This document shows, piece by piece, positions 21,860-34,328 of a stretch of DNA of 64,000 nt. Made by a program: the position numbers and the translations under genes. The stretch spans positions 9,403,328 to 9,467,327 of the forward strand of contig CM037586.1 of NCBI GenBank assembly GCA_021018995.1. The letters are read 5' to 3'. The first letter of the stretch is position 1. The number at the start of each line of letters is the position of its first letter. This stretch comes from Chloranthus sessilifolius. Its lineage: Eukaryota; Streptophyta; Magnoliopsida; Chloranthales; Chloranthaceae. Under the pieces are notes generated by a model. It was not told the origin of the DNA, searched no databases, and saw only the letters and a program-made list of their open reading frames with translations.

Positions 21860-24800
21860 CCCAGTAAGCGATGAGTTTAAATGTCAACAGCTCGACCATT
21901 GGATTTTCAACTTTAGGGATCGAAGAGATCAATTGATTCAATTGACATTTCATCGGTTGACTTGTCGGCTTGAGGCGTTGACCATTGACCTTCAGTATTC
22001 GATTATCCTTTAAGTCTTGGATCTCTATCGCACCATGGGTGGAGGTAGATATGACCTAAAAAGGTCCTTCCCAGCGCGATCTCAGTTTTCCTGGATGAAA
22101 TTTTAGCTTTGAGTTGAATAGCCACACCTTTTGTCTAGGATGGAATTCCTTCTGAGAGATTAATTGGTCATGCAGCTTTTTGGACCATTCTTTGTAAAGC
22201 TACGAATTTTTATATGCATCGTCATCGTAGCTCTTTCAATTCATTCAAGCGCAAACGGCGATTCGATCCGACCAGTTGCATATCGAAATTGAATTTCTTT
22301 ATTGCCCAAAATGCCTTATGTTCTAACTCAACTGGGAGGTGACAAGCCTTCCCGAACATAATCCTAAAGGGCGACATCCCTATTGGTGTCTTGAATGCAG
22401 TTCGATATGCCCATAAAGCATTAGACAAGCGCAAAGACCAATCTTTCCTATCTAGTCGCACAGTCTTTTCAAAGATTCTTTTAATTTCCTAGTTTGATAC
22501 CTCTACCTGCCCACTGGTCTGTGGGTGGTATGGTATGGCAACCTTATGCGTAACTGCATATTTTCTCATTAGTGAATCAAAGTGGTGGTTGCAGAAATGT
22601 GACCCACCATCGCCAAAGATTGCCCTCGGTACCCCAAACCGATTGAAAACATTCTCTTTCAAGAATCCAATGACAACCTTGTGGTCATTTGATCTGGTGG
22701 CTATTGCTTCTACCCATTTTGACACATAATTCATTGCGACCAAGATGTACAGGTAACTAAATGATGGAGGAAAAGGACCCATGAAGTCTATTCCCCAAAA
22801 GTCGAACACTTCAATGATTAAAATCGGTTGCAACGGCATCATGTTTCGTCTTGAAATGTTTCCTAGTCGTTGACATCGTAGGCACTCCTTACAGAATCTT
22901 GATGTATCCCGAAAAATGGAGGGCCAATAAAACCTGCTTTGAAGAAATTTATGCACGGTTTTTTATCCTCCAAAATGGCCTCTACAGGCCCTAGAATGAC
23001 AAAATGTAACAACCTGAAATTTTTATAAATGTTGAATCATTGACTTTTGATGAGAATGCAACCTTTTTGTGATTTGACCGAGTCAAATCATTTAACCTAT
23101 AACGTGGCCTTAAACCCCATTTGTTATAATTGGGGGTATGCACCAAACACATTAAAGCCCAACCCGTACCCTATGTAGAGTGTATGTGTGTTTGTGCATG
23201 TTGCACACTAACTCGGGTCCAATTTTCAAACTTAGGCCTCTACCCAAATACGCCGACTAATTGGACCGAGTTTAGGCCTTAACTTGGACCTTAGAATGTG
23301 TGACAAATACACAACTTAGATGTTAGAGCTTCACACCAAGTTAAGGCAAGTGGATAGGACTAACACACTAGTTGGTGTGCACGCTTCACACCAAAACAAT
23401 TCCCATGCACATAAGTGAAACTCCCTTTGGAAGTTTCATTTGCTAGAATCGTTGAGAGAGAAGAGAAGGGAATGAGGTGAGCTTGAGAGAAAAGCTCCAT
23501 CCCCTTTGCGTTCTCCTTCGTGTTGCCGATCTTCCGTGTAACCCATCATCTTCTCTTCATTTTGTCGCAAGGAAATTCCGATATTGGCGCAGTTACGATC
23601 GAGGGCAAGAGAGCTTCATCTCTCATAAACCCTTCACTCTTGTGTTAGAAACCCTAAATCCCCATTGATCGCCTCTCAAGCTCCCGCTCTACGCGAGAGG
23701 CTTTTACCTCTCTTTGCATTCGCAAGAGGTCTCAATCCCTACTCTGATTCGATCGATAGAAAGAGGGTTTCAAGCCGTCGAAAGAATGTGAAGCGTGAAA
23801 GCCGATTGGATATGATCATCGTGGGAGTTACGTGCCCGATTTAAAGAAGTAAACATCGTAATCTATCCTTGTATTGAGCTTAAATTAGGTTGGGTAGATT
23901 GTGTGCAAAGAGTATAGACCTGAGGTTGTGAATATGGGTTTTAAAAAGGAAAAAAAATACACAGAATCACGCAAAATTGCGGGCTAGTATTGAAATTCGA
24001 GCGGGCAAATTTTCTCCAGAATTTAGGCCAAAAGTTTTTGGTCAAAATCAAGAAATTATATACACATTGTACACTACTGTCTAGGTGATGGTCGGCCATC
24101 ACCGGTGGTTTGTTTTAGTTACTGTTCATGTTGGATATTAGAATAAAAATTTTAGTTTTGTCATAACGATCTTTGCTTTGTCAAGTAATTATCTGCTTTG
24201 ATTTCCATGCTTATATGTGGATGCGCCAAATATTGTGTATTCACGTTGTGTTCTGCGATCTGGAGGTCCGAGTTGTCCCAATTGGTCAATATATATATCA
24301 GAACATTGTGTTGGGAAAATTTGGGCTGTCACACAAAAGTTCATAATACTCAATTACTCCTCCTCTAGTATGCATCTTCGTATTACCTGGTCCGAGCAGA
24401 ACTTGAACAAATGTGGGGCATCCCAAAAGTAGTATTTTACTAGGGAAAAAAAGAGATCTCTGTCCTTTTTACCCCATTGTGAAGGGATTCTGCCAGTGGC
24501 CAAGTAGTTTACAATGTTCACATACCAAGGGATTCTAGTGGCTGTGACACCTATTGCTATTAATTGTTCATCCAGGAATGTGTCCCGAATGGTTTCTGAC
24601 AAGGATAATTCTTCAGGTAGAATCCTTGACAAGTGGTCAACAACCACATTCTCAACCCCCCTTTTTGTCTCGAATTTCAAAGTTGAATTCCTGGAGGAAC
24701 AAGATCCAACGGATTCTTTGCCAATAAGTACTTCAATGCTGAGTGATCTCAAAAGACCACGATTTTCAAACCGAACAAATAAGAGTGAAATTTATGCAGT

Positions 24801-27800
24801 GCATATACCATAGCTAATAACTCCTTTTCTGTTGTGGTATGGTTCAACTGTGTGTCTATCAGTGTTTTGTTGGCAAAGTAAATCACATGGGGTAATTTAC
24901 CTACCCTTTGTCCTAAAGTCGCTCTTATATATAACATAGTCTGAAGCGTCGTACATTAGTTTGAAAGGAAGCGAGTAATCCGAAGGTTGGATTACAGGAG
25001 CATTTGATAACAACTCTCTCCGCTTCAAAAAGGTATTCATCCAATCATCATCAAAGATGAAAGGGACACCCTTTCCAAGAAGGGTACATAATGGTTTAGC
25101 GATCTTGCTAAAATCTTTAATGAACCTCCTGTAGAACCCTGTATGTCCCAAAAACGATCGTATTTGACGAACAATCTTTAGTGGTGGCAAACTAGCGATC
25201 AAGTCGACTTTTGCGTTGTCGACTTCAATTCCTCTCTTTGATACGGTGTGCCCCAATATGATTCCTAGTTGAACTATAAAATGGCTCTTTTCCCAGCTTA
25301 GAACAAGGTTAGATTCTACATAGCGTTGTAACACTTGTGTCAAATGGTTAAGACACATTTCAAAAGTCTTCCCAAAGACTGAGAAGTCGTCCATGAATAC
25401 CTCAATGAATTTGTCAACCATATCAGAGAATAAGGATAACATACAATGCTGAAACATAGCAGGCACATTAGAAAGTTCGAATGACATTTTGTAATAAGCA
25501 AATGTGTCATAAGGACAAGTAAAAGTTGTATTTTCTTGATCTGCCAGAAATACAGGCACTTGGTTGTACCCAGAGTATCTGTCAAGAAAGTAATAATATT
25601 CCTGCCCTGCCAGTTTCTCTAGAATCTGATCAATAAATGGAAGGGAAAAATGATCTTTTCTAGTGGTGGTGTTCAATTTTTGATAATCGATACAGACATG
25701 TCACCCAGTGGTCTCATGTGTCGACACCAATTCCCCTTCGGTGGTCTCCTTCACTGTTATTCCTGACTTTTGGGAAACAATTTGGACCGGACTTACCCAT
25801 TCACTATTAGAGATTGTGTAGATGATTTCAACATCAAGCAATTTGATAATCTCCTTTAAAATGACTTCTTTCATGTTTGGGTTCAGCCGTCTTTGCACCT
25901 CTCTTGACTATGTGATATCTTCTTCAAGGTGTATCTTGTGCATAGTGCAACCGGATCAATCCCTTTAAGCTCGGCTAAGGCCCATCCGATTACTCTTTTG
26001 TGGTCTTTGAGCACCTTTATCAATTCACTCTCTTGCTTTTCAGACAAAGTTGATGAGATTATCACTGGACGTGTTTCATGAGATCCTAGAAAAGAATACT
26101 TGAGTGAATCAGGCAGCTATTTCAATTCAAGATTTGGTGGTTGTTCAATTGATGGTCTCAGTTTGGCTTTTCCACCATGGGCAATGACTCAACCCTTGCC
26201 TTCCATGGCTTATTTTCTTGAGACGTTGAAATGGTCTTCATTCCTTCGGAATGGTGCTCTGTACTTCCTCTTTCATCGTAGATGGCCATTAAGGCAGTTT
26301 CAAATTCTTCCTTGGTGAGCATCGAGGGAAGAGCCTCTTCTATCACTCCATCAACCTGTTAGATATAAAAATAATCGACCTCCTCGTTGGGAAAATGATT
26401 CATAGTGTTGAACACATTCAGTCTCTCTTTCATGTTTCCAAAAGAGACATCCATAACTCCTGTACGACAATTAATACAGGCATTTGCGATTGCAAGAAAG
26501 GGACGTCCAAGGATAATGGAGATTTGATTTTCCGATTTGGTTCGTTGTTTCATGTCCAGTACAACAAAGTCTACTGGAAAGACGAATTTATCTATCCCTA
26601 CCAGAACGTCTTAAATGATACCTCTAAGTCTTGTCTCAAACCTATCTGCTAATTGGAGTGTCACCGTAGTTGGTTGCAATTCACCAAGTCCTAATTATTC
26701 GTACACCGAATATGGGATCAAGTTTACACTTTCTCCCAAATCCATAAGTGCTTTACCAATTGTTTGCCCACCAATAACACATGAAATAGTTGGGACTCCA
26801 AGGTCCTTGAGCTTGGGTGGCGCATCCAATTTCAGAATGGAACTGACTTGATCAGTCAGGAACACCTTCTTTGACACAAGTGTAGGTGCTTTTCTTTTAC
26901 GGGTGCACAAGTCCTTGAGGAACTTAGCGTATGCAGGAACTTGATTGATGACCTCAAGCAATGGAAGATTAATCTTCACTGGCTTGAATGTTTCTAAAAT
27001 GTCATCCACTTTTAAGGGACCCTTCTCCAATTTGGATGGAGGTGTAAGGCACTCAAGGAATGGTGCCTTGGGTGTATGAGGATTAATTTTGATTGTTGAG
27101 TTTTGTTCAGTTTCTTTTTGGACAATTTCGGGAGATTCCTTTTCCTTTTCAGGCTATTTTTCCATTCTTCTTATTCAGACGGGATTTCGACATGATTGGT
27201 GATCACTCGTCCACTTCTCAAAACGATTCTGACCTTGATGGTACGGTTGATGGTTCTTCACCAGATGGTGCTTGGCCACGAGGATTATTTATGGGCTAGC
27301 TGGAAAGCCTTCCTTCTTCTCTTTGACTCATCTGGTTAGCCAATTGACCAAATTGGTCTTGTATCTTAGCCATGGATTGCTAGAAAGCTTGCATAGTTTG
27401 TTGCTAGAAAGCTTGCATAGTCTATGACATTTTCTCTTCAAAAGCGGAATTCCTTGAACTAGAAGCATTAGATTGATTGAAATTTTGATTTTGACGATAC
27501 TCAAAATTTGGGTGATGATAATTCAAATTTTGCTGGAAATTCAAATTCTGTTGAAAGTTAGAATTTTGTTGTGGGCGAAAGCCTTGTTGTCCACTTGATG
27601 CATTCGACTTATACTACTGGTTTGCCTGTTCAATCTGGTTCGATCCTCCCCATCCTAAGTTAGGATGGTTTCTCCATTCCGGATTGTAGGTGTTGGAATA
27701 CGGATTCCTATCTTGCTACTGAAATGGCTGAGTCACATTCACCTGCTCATGAGGGCTGGGTTCCTCAGGAAAAATTATCAGTGTGGTGGGACACTTGTTA

Positions 27801-28861
27801 GCTGTGTGACCTTGATGTTCACAAATTGAACAGGTAGTAGGGGTGATAGGATTTTGAGCTTGTGTGGTTGCTGCTAACAACATATTCATTTGTTTTGATA
27901 ACATATCAACTTTCGTTGATAAATAAGAGGTATTGTTGTTGACATCAAAAAATCCTCCTTTTGTCAGCACATGAGATTTTGCTAACATATCAAGGTTAAC
28001 ACGCCCCAATGTCACGCTTTGCATTGAAGTTTGGCTTAATCTTTAAAAAAGAGCTCAAATTTCTCCCTCCTCCTTTATGGTGTAAGATCCTCCACACGAC
28101 GCATCGACCACACGTCTTTCTTACGGTATCGATCTATTGTAAAAACTACGGACTTGTTGCCATCTTGAAATTCGATGATTAGAATGACTTCTAAGTAATT
28201 CCTTAACGCTCCCAACATTCATAAAATGTTTATTGAGGTTGTTGGCGAAAATCATAATCTTTTAACGTAGATCATTGGTTTCACTAATGAGAAAGTACTT
28301 TTTTAAGAATTTACGTTGTAACTTAGTCCAACTCCTAATGGATCTTAGTTCTAAGGAAAGAAACCAATCTTTTGGCTTATATCTCAGAGAGAAAGGAAAA
28401 AGTCTCAACTTTGCTATCTCGTCAAACACATTATGTACTCTAAACATTTTGCAAACCCCAATGAAATCAGTCAGATGAGCATACGGATTTTCATTACTCA
28501 ACCCGTTGAAAATTAGCAAGATTTGAATCAGTGCTGATTTAAATTCAAAACGATTCCCCGGAATGGGAGCATGAGTGATACTATCTTGATCCTCGTAAGG
28601 ACCAGGATTACTGTATTGCTCCAACCTCCTTGGACTATTAGGTGGCACCTAAAAGTGTTTATAGTCTTCTCCTCCATTATTATTGTTATTATTCACATTC
28701 CGTTCTCCTTCTCTTTGATCAGCCATGCTCTCAATGTGACTATGCTGAAGCCTATGATTTCTATGGTTTGTTCTGTAAGATCTTTCGATATCACAATTCA
28801 AGGTTGTAGAGTTGGGCTCATGCGCCAACCAAACGAGACAAGGATTACAAAACCAAAACAA
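21860..28861 (-). pseudogene. Athila gag-pol coding region (fossil), interrupted by a solo LTR
   Basis: Recognisable parts on the minus strand: gag core (28262-28648), gag zinc knuckle CSICEHQGHTANKCP (27716-28024), protease (26359-27030), reverse transcriptase (24897-25900), RNase H region with TQLNHTTTEKELLAMVYAL (24749-24937), and integrase with a zinc-binding head (CKECLRCQRL), core (WGIDFMGPFPPS, PYHPQTSGQVEVSN) and tail (22222-22956, extending to about 21860). The residue style of RT and integrase ([24 protein letters not shown]) is that of Athila. Many interruptions; not functional. Confidence 0.9.
23005..24333. mobile_element. Solo LTR of a second Tekay-like Gypsy family
   Basis: It starts TGTAACAACC, ends GGGCTGTCACA, and is flanked by CAAAA on both sides (23000-23004 and 24334-24338). 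Its 1,329 bp hold no coding region. It lies between the integrase and RNase H parts of the Athila element and so inserted later. Its sequence is unlike the solo LTR at 13350 apart from the terminal motifs. Confidence 0.93.
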
Positions 28862-28869
28862 CTCAAAGG

Positions 28870-29437
28870 CAGCTACAGTTCAAAATCAATCGATTGATTT
28901 GTGAAAATCGATCGATTGATTCAAAACTGAGAACAGTATTCAGACAGTTTACCTTATCACTCAATCAATTGAAATTTGAAAATCAATCGATTGAGACAGT
29001 AAGCACTGTTAGGACAAAACAAATAACACAAACTGAATTGGTAACAGTTCAAACTTTATCAATCGGTTGAGGTGAATCAATCGATTGACTCAAATCTTTG
29101 TTCCTTAGTCAATCAGTTGATTTTTTACAATCAATCGATTGAAATGGATCAGAAGATGGAGTTTACCAATTTGAAGCAATTTAGAGTCAATCGATTGACT
29201 GGCAAAACAGTGAAATGAATTTCAGATTTCGAGCATAGAAGAATTTTTCAATGACAACAGAAATTTATTTGATGTTTTTTTTTGTCACAGTTCAAATCAA
29301 TCGATTGAAGTGAAACAATGAGCAGAAATACAACACAAATCTCTGCTTCTCAGTCAATCAATTGAATATGAGAAATCAATTGATTGACTGACAAAACAGA
29401 GAACAAAAATCTCCTAAAATTAACAAAATTTCGATGC
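28870..29437 (-). repeat. Paired 12-bp palindromes in the Athila leader
   Basis: Twelve TCAATCGATTGA or one-base variants. Pairs start at 28886/28908, 28961/28983, 29109/29131 and 29354/29376, all exactly 22 bp apart; one pair (29059/29077) is 18 bp apart, and two palindromes are single. The segment lies between the primer-binding site and gag. Confidence 0.92.
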
Positions 29438-29463
29438 TTCCCTAGTAGCAGCGCCAAAAACTT

Positions 29464-30497
29464 TATCGATTTTAAAGTGTACCCTATCAAGTGCACAATA
29501 TCTATTGTAGCAAGGAAAGAATACGAGTATCGTACTCACAGGGAAGTATGCAATTCGATTAGTTTTAGAAAAAAAAAATAACAACCTAAGGAAGTACTAA
29601 AGGTGAGATTTGTTTGCTATGATTTACCACTACACAATGTAATAATAATAAAAAGTAAAGCAAAGCTTATATAAGGGAGAACTACGATAAATAAAATAAC
29701 GATGATGAGATGATCAAGGATTCTGCTAACCCTAGATTTGTAAATTTTCTACTAACAATCCACACAATTCTATGACAAATTATTTACCATCCTTTTACTA
29801 TAAGCAAAACGAATCGATAAAAATATGATTATAGATTCCGCATACAATATCCTAACACTACGAGGTATTCAATCACGACATGAATCATGCGAAATGCATA
29901 ACGTATCATAAATGCGAAATCAAAATAATAAAAATCAATCGTACGGCATCCTAAATCGGTCTACAAGATCGATCTAGGTGGAATAACTCTTTTATTGTCG
30001 CCGATAACCAAGATCGTGATTATAAATGAGCATTCGATGATATACAATGAGTACAAACTAAAAGTCGTACGATTCAATAATTATAACAAGAAATTGTAGG
30101 ATTAAAAATAAATTAGTTACTCATCCAGGGGTCACTTCCTCCTTGAACAAGGGTTTTAGCCGCTCATCCTTGATCCGCACATACGGTAGAAATCCGAACC
30201 CATCACAAAAATGCTCTTTTGTTTATCACCTGTTTGATCTTTTTTTGGAAAAGATCAAAACGTTACAAAGCTTTTTTTTCTAATTACAAACTACCACTAA
30301 AAATATGAAAGAAAACTTTGAAAAACCGTAAGAAAATCTGCCAAAGAAAAAAATCTCCCTAACCCTAAACATAACATTGTTTATATAGGGTGCGGATAAG
30401 AAATCTTCCATATAAGGATCAATCGATTGATTTCCTGAAATCAATTGATTGAATTTTAAATTCGAATAAGTGAGGGAAACAGCTGTCATCAAACTCA
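29464..30497 (-). repeat. Athila LTR (5' LTR of the minus-strand element)
   Basis: Partner of 18568-19928, matching from 'tcgattttaaagtgta' to 'gctgtcatcaaactc'. It contains one palindrome pair (30419/30441), again 22 bp apart. Confidence 0.92.
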
Positions 30498-31069
30498 AAT
30501 CCTCCTACCAACATTTTCATATTTTATAAGACCTAAAGTAAAAAGAACACAGGGCAAATTAGACTGAACTAGACCGCAAACCAGTCCACTGCCTACCAAC
30601 CATTTTATTGCAATTATTTCGAGTAAACTTATTCATGGTTGCCAGAAAGAAGGATGAGCGCATCAAAACTGGCATATAACAAAGCATAGCCTGCTTGAAT
30701 TTTTCTTATTTGATGATGGATACAAATACGAGTGCCAGCACTACCTATGAGTGTGCTCATTGACGATGGTTACAAATATGATGAGTAGTCTTATTTGATG
30801 ATGGATACAAATACGAGTGCCCACAACTTCATTTTACCCTCCAAAATTGAAAATTAATTGGATGGATAGTGCCATCAAATTCAGTTGGGTCCTGCCCAAT
30901 CCAAGCTGTCCCATGGGTTGGGCTGTTATGACAAGATAAGGCTTTTTTTTGACAAATACGCGACTAGTAAGTGGTTTTTTGCCACACATACTAAACACGT
31001 ATATTACCCGTATTTATAGGTCCTGCCCTATCCAAGGTGTCCCATTGGTGAGACATTCCAAATCAATTA
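30498..31069. other. Old sequence left of the CACTA element, short repeats only
   Basis: Two direct repeats are visible: 'gatgatggatacaaatacga' at about 30711 and 30797, and 'gtcctgcccaatccaagctg' at about 30890 with a variant at about 31020. No gene was recognised. Confidence 0.5.
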
Positions 31070-31083
31070 CACTACGTGAAAAA

Positions 31084-31262
31084 GCTAAAAAAATCACTGC
31101 CTTAAACAATGATCTTTTCAAAAAATCACTGCCCTAAACAGTTATAAAAAAAGGAGTGATTTTTTTTTACCACTGCACAAAACAGTGGTTTAGAAACTTC
31201 AACAACGACTGCTCTTTACAGTCAGAAACAACCACTGCTTTTGACAGTGATTTTTTTTTTTA
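31084..31262. repeat. CACTA left subterminal repeats
   Basis: 'aaatcactgcc' occurs twice, and 'accactgc', 'aacagtggttt' and 'gacagtgattt' occur in both orientations within 180 bp. CACTA transposases of known elements bind repeats of this kind. Matching words 'aaaccactgttt', 'ggcaatggatt' and 'ggcaatggttc' sit at 46154-46233, near the right end. Confidence 0.7.
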
Positions 31263-31919
31263 AAATTACGTCGACGATTTTTTATGCAATTTTTTTTTAA
31301 ATAATATTTTTTTTATATTTTTTATAATACTTTTTTTTAATATAATTTTTAAATATTTTTTTTAATGCTTTAAAAAAAATTATATAAAGAAAAAAAGTTA
31401 TTAATCTCATATTTAAATACATCCATTCCACTCAAATGCAAATCATTCAATGCCATTAATAAAAAAAATAGATGTCCAATTCTTTTATTCAAACCAAAGG
31501 TTGCATCTCAACATATGATCCAACCTTTCAAATCAACCAAATATTTTAAACTTTACATGCACAATCCTTTTATCCAAACAAAAAGTAGAAGAAAAGAAAG
31601 AGAGTTAACAATCTAAGGACCTCATGGCCCATTTTTAAAATAAAAGAAAAAAAAAATTAAATTTGCTTCGTTTCTCCTGCCAAGTGTCACCGTCCCCTAG
31701 TGATCTGTTTGAGGTGAGCTTCAAATCGGAAAGCTTCACCTGAAATAATAAAAATAAAAATCCTGAAATAATAAAAATAAAAATTAATTTTCGACTGTAA
31801 GGAATATGACAATATGATAATGGAAGTACAAGTTCAAATATCAATACATGTTTAGGGGGTATCAATGGACCATTGCTCCCATTTGAGCCACGGGCCCCTT
31901 AAGAGGGGTAGGTACTTAC
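31263..31919. other. A/T-run rich interior of the CACTA region
   Basis: Long T and A runs, then an AT-rich stretch with 'cctgaaataataaaaataaa' repeated at about 31740 and 31762. No coding signal. Confidence 0.5.
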
Positions 31920-32076
31920 TGCAATGACCAAACCAATCTCAACAGTTGAGAAGACGACACCGAGAAAAGCCCCCATGCACACAATGAAGTCGATCTTATC
32001 AACCTTTCATAGATGTATAACAGCATCATAGTCAATGAGGCCAAGCATTGCGGCTACTATGTTTGTTAGCATTTTA
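31920..32076 (-). pseudogene. Sulfate transporter (SULTR) exon fragment
   Basis: On the minus strand the frame reads ATG-LTNIVAAM, GLIDYDAVIHL, then a TGA where the family has Trp, then [29 protein letters not shown], and ends at a canonical GTAAGT donor (31914-31919). This is the last part of the transmembrane region of plant sulfate/H+ symporters, before the STAS domain. The in-frame stop and the absence of neighbouring transporter exons mark it as a captured, dead piece. The family call is firm; which SULTR group it came from is not clear. Confidence 0.8.
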
Positions 32077-32989
32077 GTCAAAATATTATAGAGGAACTTG
32101 AATAAACACTAGGTGTAAAATCAGAAATTTTCGTATGAATCTCAATTATGGGAATAAACGCAATAAAATTCAAGTTGATGAATTTGGACATGATACCTTC
32201 TAGAAAGAAATTTTGGGCAATCAACCAGATGTCATCTATTCCAATATCCGAAGCTGCAAAATAGAAAGTGTCAGGAAAGCCATTTGGGCACCCATAGATC
32301 AACTCAAGGCAAGGATCTCCTCCTCCAATGAGTACGCAATAAGAAAGGAGTTCTGGGAATCTGTAATAAATTTCAAAATAACTTCAAGCATATCCAGCGT
32401 AGAGGATATCTGTCTGAATGATAAAGGTCTTCGAATTCCGAAGCCGCATAGTAATGTTTACAGTGAAGCCAGAACAATATCAGATTTTGTAAGAAAGAGC
32501 CTATGAAATTGATGAACTTACGGCAATTTATGTTAATTGGAAACATTGGCCCATGGATTCGCCTTTATAAGGAGCACCTGTAGTCCATATTATAGAATAT
32601 TGCTTTCAGTATTTGACCAAAGATTTTTATTTTCAATAGGCTCATTGCTTGACCACTCTGTTTAGCAACAGAGTCGTAGGCATGGACATACTAAAGTTCA
32701 CCCTATGGCTATCAATATCATTGAATGGCTCAACTTCTTGAACGAGTAGGAGTTCACAAATCCTACCTCAAAGTGATAGCCCACTGGATTCTAATGTTAG
32801 CCTATTGGAAAAACATGGAAATGAGATCTACTCTAGCTTCCAAAAGACTTACATCCTACTATCAACAACCTCACAAAATTATTGAGACATCAACCATTAA
32901 AGAAGTAAATACAAATTTAAAATTTAGTAAATAAATAAGTTAAACTGCATAGAAGCCCTAAGCAAATAGAACATAAATGAGACACATAC
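32077..32989 (-). other. Exon-like frames without a family
   Basis: Minus-strand frames such as STLDMLEVILKFITDSQN (about 32330-32415), DIGIDDIWLIAQNFFLEG (about 32190-32250) and QEVEPFNDIDSHRV (about 32698-32745) have protein-like composition but contain stops and shifts. I do not recognise them. They may be further captured exons. Confidence 0.35.
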
Positions 32990-33804
32990 CTGCTGAAGGG
33001 AACTGATACAGAGAGTCTGACTGTTATTCCTTTTAGGGAGTAAGCCACATATCTGCATATTTATCACCTGGAGAGCATTCAACAAGTAAGATAAAATGTA
33101 CCTTCGAGAAGAATTGATACTTTTTTGTACTCAGCAGATCCATAGTAGGGCCACATGTCAGTGGATCCAAGCATAACTCATAAAGAAGCTACATGAAGAA
33201 AACAGACAAAATCTTTTTAACATGAATGTCAACAAAAAATAGCAGCCCATCCATTAAAACCTCAAATTCCACCTAACCTGAAAGCCAAATTCATGCAGCT
33301 AAGCATTTATGTCTGGCTTCGAAAGATTTTCCAAAATATCAAGAATAACCTTCAAGCAACTACACATAAAATAAAAAATTAATAATTTAATATCCAAATG
33401 AAGCATCATGGAATGAAAGATAATTACTAGCAATTTTGGAACTGCAAGCCGTTAAAACCTGTAATAAAATTTTGATTGCAACACTGTTCGCTCTACGGGA
33501 CCATCCACCTCAAATTTGAGAAGAAAATGTGCAATATTCGAGGTTGGTTGACTAATATTATCAATAAGAAGCTGACAAAATAAATGAAGAAAAATGAATG
33601 AACATTTCTCAAACTGAACAAACATCTCATAAAACAAACACAACGTCAACCAACTTGTATTATAAGAACACCCACATCATCTCGGGGGTCTCTATGACCT
33701 GAAACTCATCTGAGCATAATTCCAGACAGGCTGCATAATTTTCAATCAAAGAATTTGCTGCATTCAAATTTAGTAGAAATTGGATGAGCCTAATCATACG
33801 AGAA
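32990..33804 (-). pseudogene. NUP205: NUP205 (nuclear pore scaffold) fragment, five exons with introns
   Basis: Nup205 is a large inner-ring scaffold protein of the nuclear pore. Five exons read on the minus strand: 33655-33804 (LIENYAACLELCSDEFQ, then DDVGVLI), 33459-33571 (LLIDNISQPTSNIAHFLLKF, then VERTVLQSKFYY), 33278-33359 (CLKVILDILENLSKPDIN, then LHEFGFQ), 33102-33188 (LLYELCLDPLTCGPTMDLL, then KKYQFFSK) and 32990-33052 (LLPKRNNSQTLCISSLQQ). Introns keep GT-AG ends, and the Ser codon split between exons 2 and 3 rejoins in phase. There is a TAG stop after PDINA, and a one-base frame change in the first exon before DDVGVLI. Only about 165 residues of a protein of well over 1,000 are present, so this is a captured genomic fragment, not a gene. 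Confidence 0.85.
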
Positions 33805-34260
33805 CTGTCAATGGATCAAAATAAACATAAACAGATGATGCTTTTGACGCACCAACATAAACATCAAAGGTCTAACAAAAATTTTGCAAGGTAAATATGT
33901 GTGGATCAAATTGAGAGGTTTCCGATTGTGTACAAAAGCCAAATTATCAGAATTTAAATCCCTGCTTCAAACTAAAACTGATGTGGAACACAACGCAATA
34001 AACATCTCATTTTACAAAAATATTAAAGCTCACTGATAAAAATTTACTTACATGCTTGGAATAAAAAAAGTTAGATAACTATAAATAAAAGGAAATTCAT
34101 ATATTGTTCATATATAAAGAATGGTGGAAGATTTTCATTCATAAAAGTAAATAAATAATCAGATGGAAAAATTTAGACAATAACCCATCAATCTCTCACC
34201 TGGTAGTTGCTAGAATAACAGAAGAAATGATTTTGGTTGTAGAAATTTGGCCAATTTGTG

Positions 34261-34328
<68 letters not shown>

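Larger units (their letters stand above)
18568..30497 (-). mobile_element. Athila-type Gypsy LTR retrotransposon (minus strand), broken
   Basis: On the minus strand: 5' LTR (29464-30497); an Athila-style primer-binding region (TTGGCGCTGCTACTAGGGAA, about 29438-29460); a non-coding leader with palindromes (28870-29437); gag (about 27716-28861, with a CCHC knuckle); protease (about 26359-27030, DLGESVNLIPYSVYE); reverse transcriptase (about 24897-25900, KFIEVFMDDFSVFGK); RNase H region (about 24354-24937); integrase (about 21860-22956); a long non-coding stretch; a purine-rich tract; 3' LTR (18568-19928). A solo LTR (23005-24333) lies inside. The element is broken with many breaks. The LTRs differ at roughly a tenth of positions in the first 100 bases by eye, so it is older than the Copia element at 4477. 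No target duplication is visible. Confidence 0.93.

Noticed and set aside
24217-24432. 71-codon frame across the solo LTR end
   Set aside because: It runs across the LTR/Athila junction, so it is accidental.
28870-29437. Regularly spaced repeats that could suggest a CRISPR array
   Set aside because: The repeat is a 12-bp palindrome with a 10-bp spacer, far too short for CRISPR, and lies in a plant retroelement leader.
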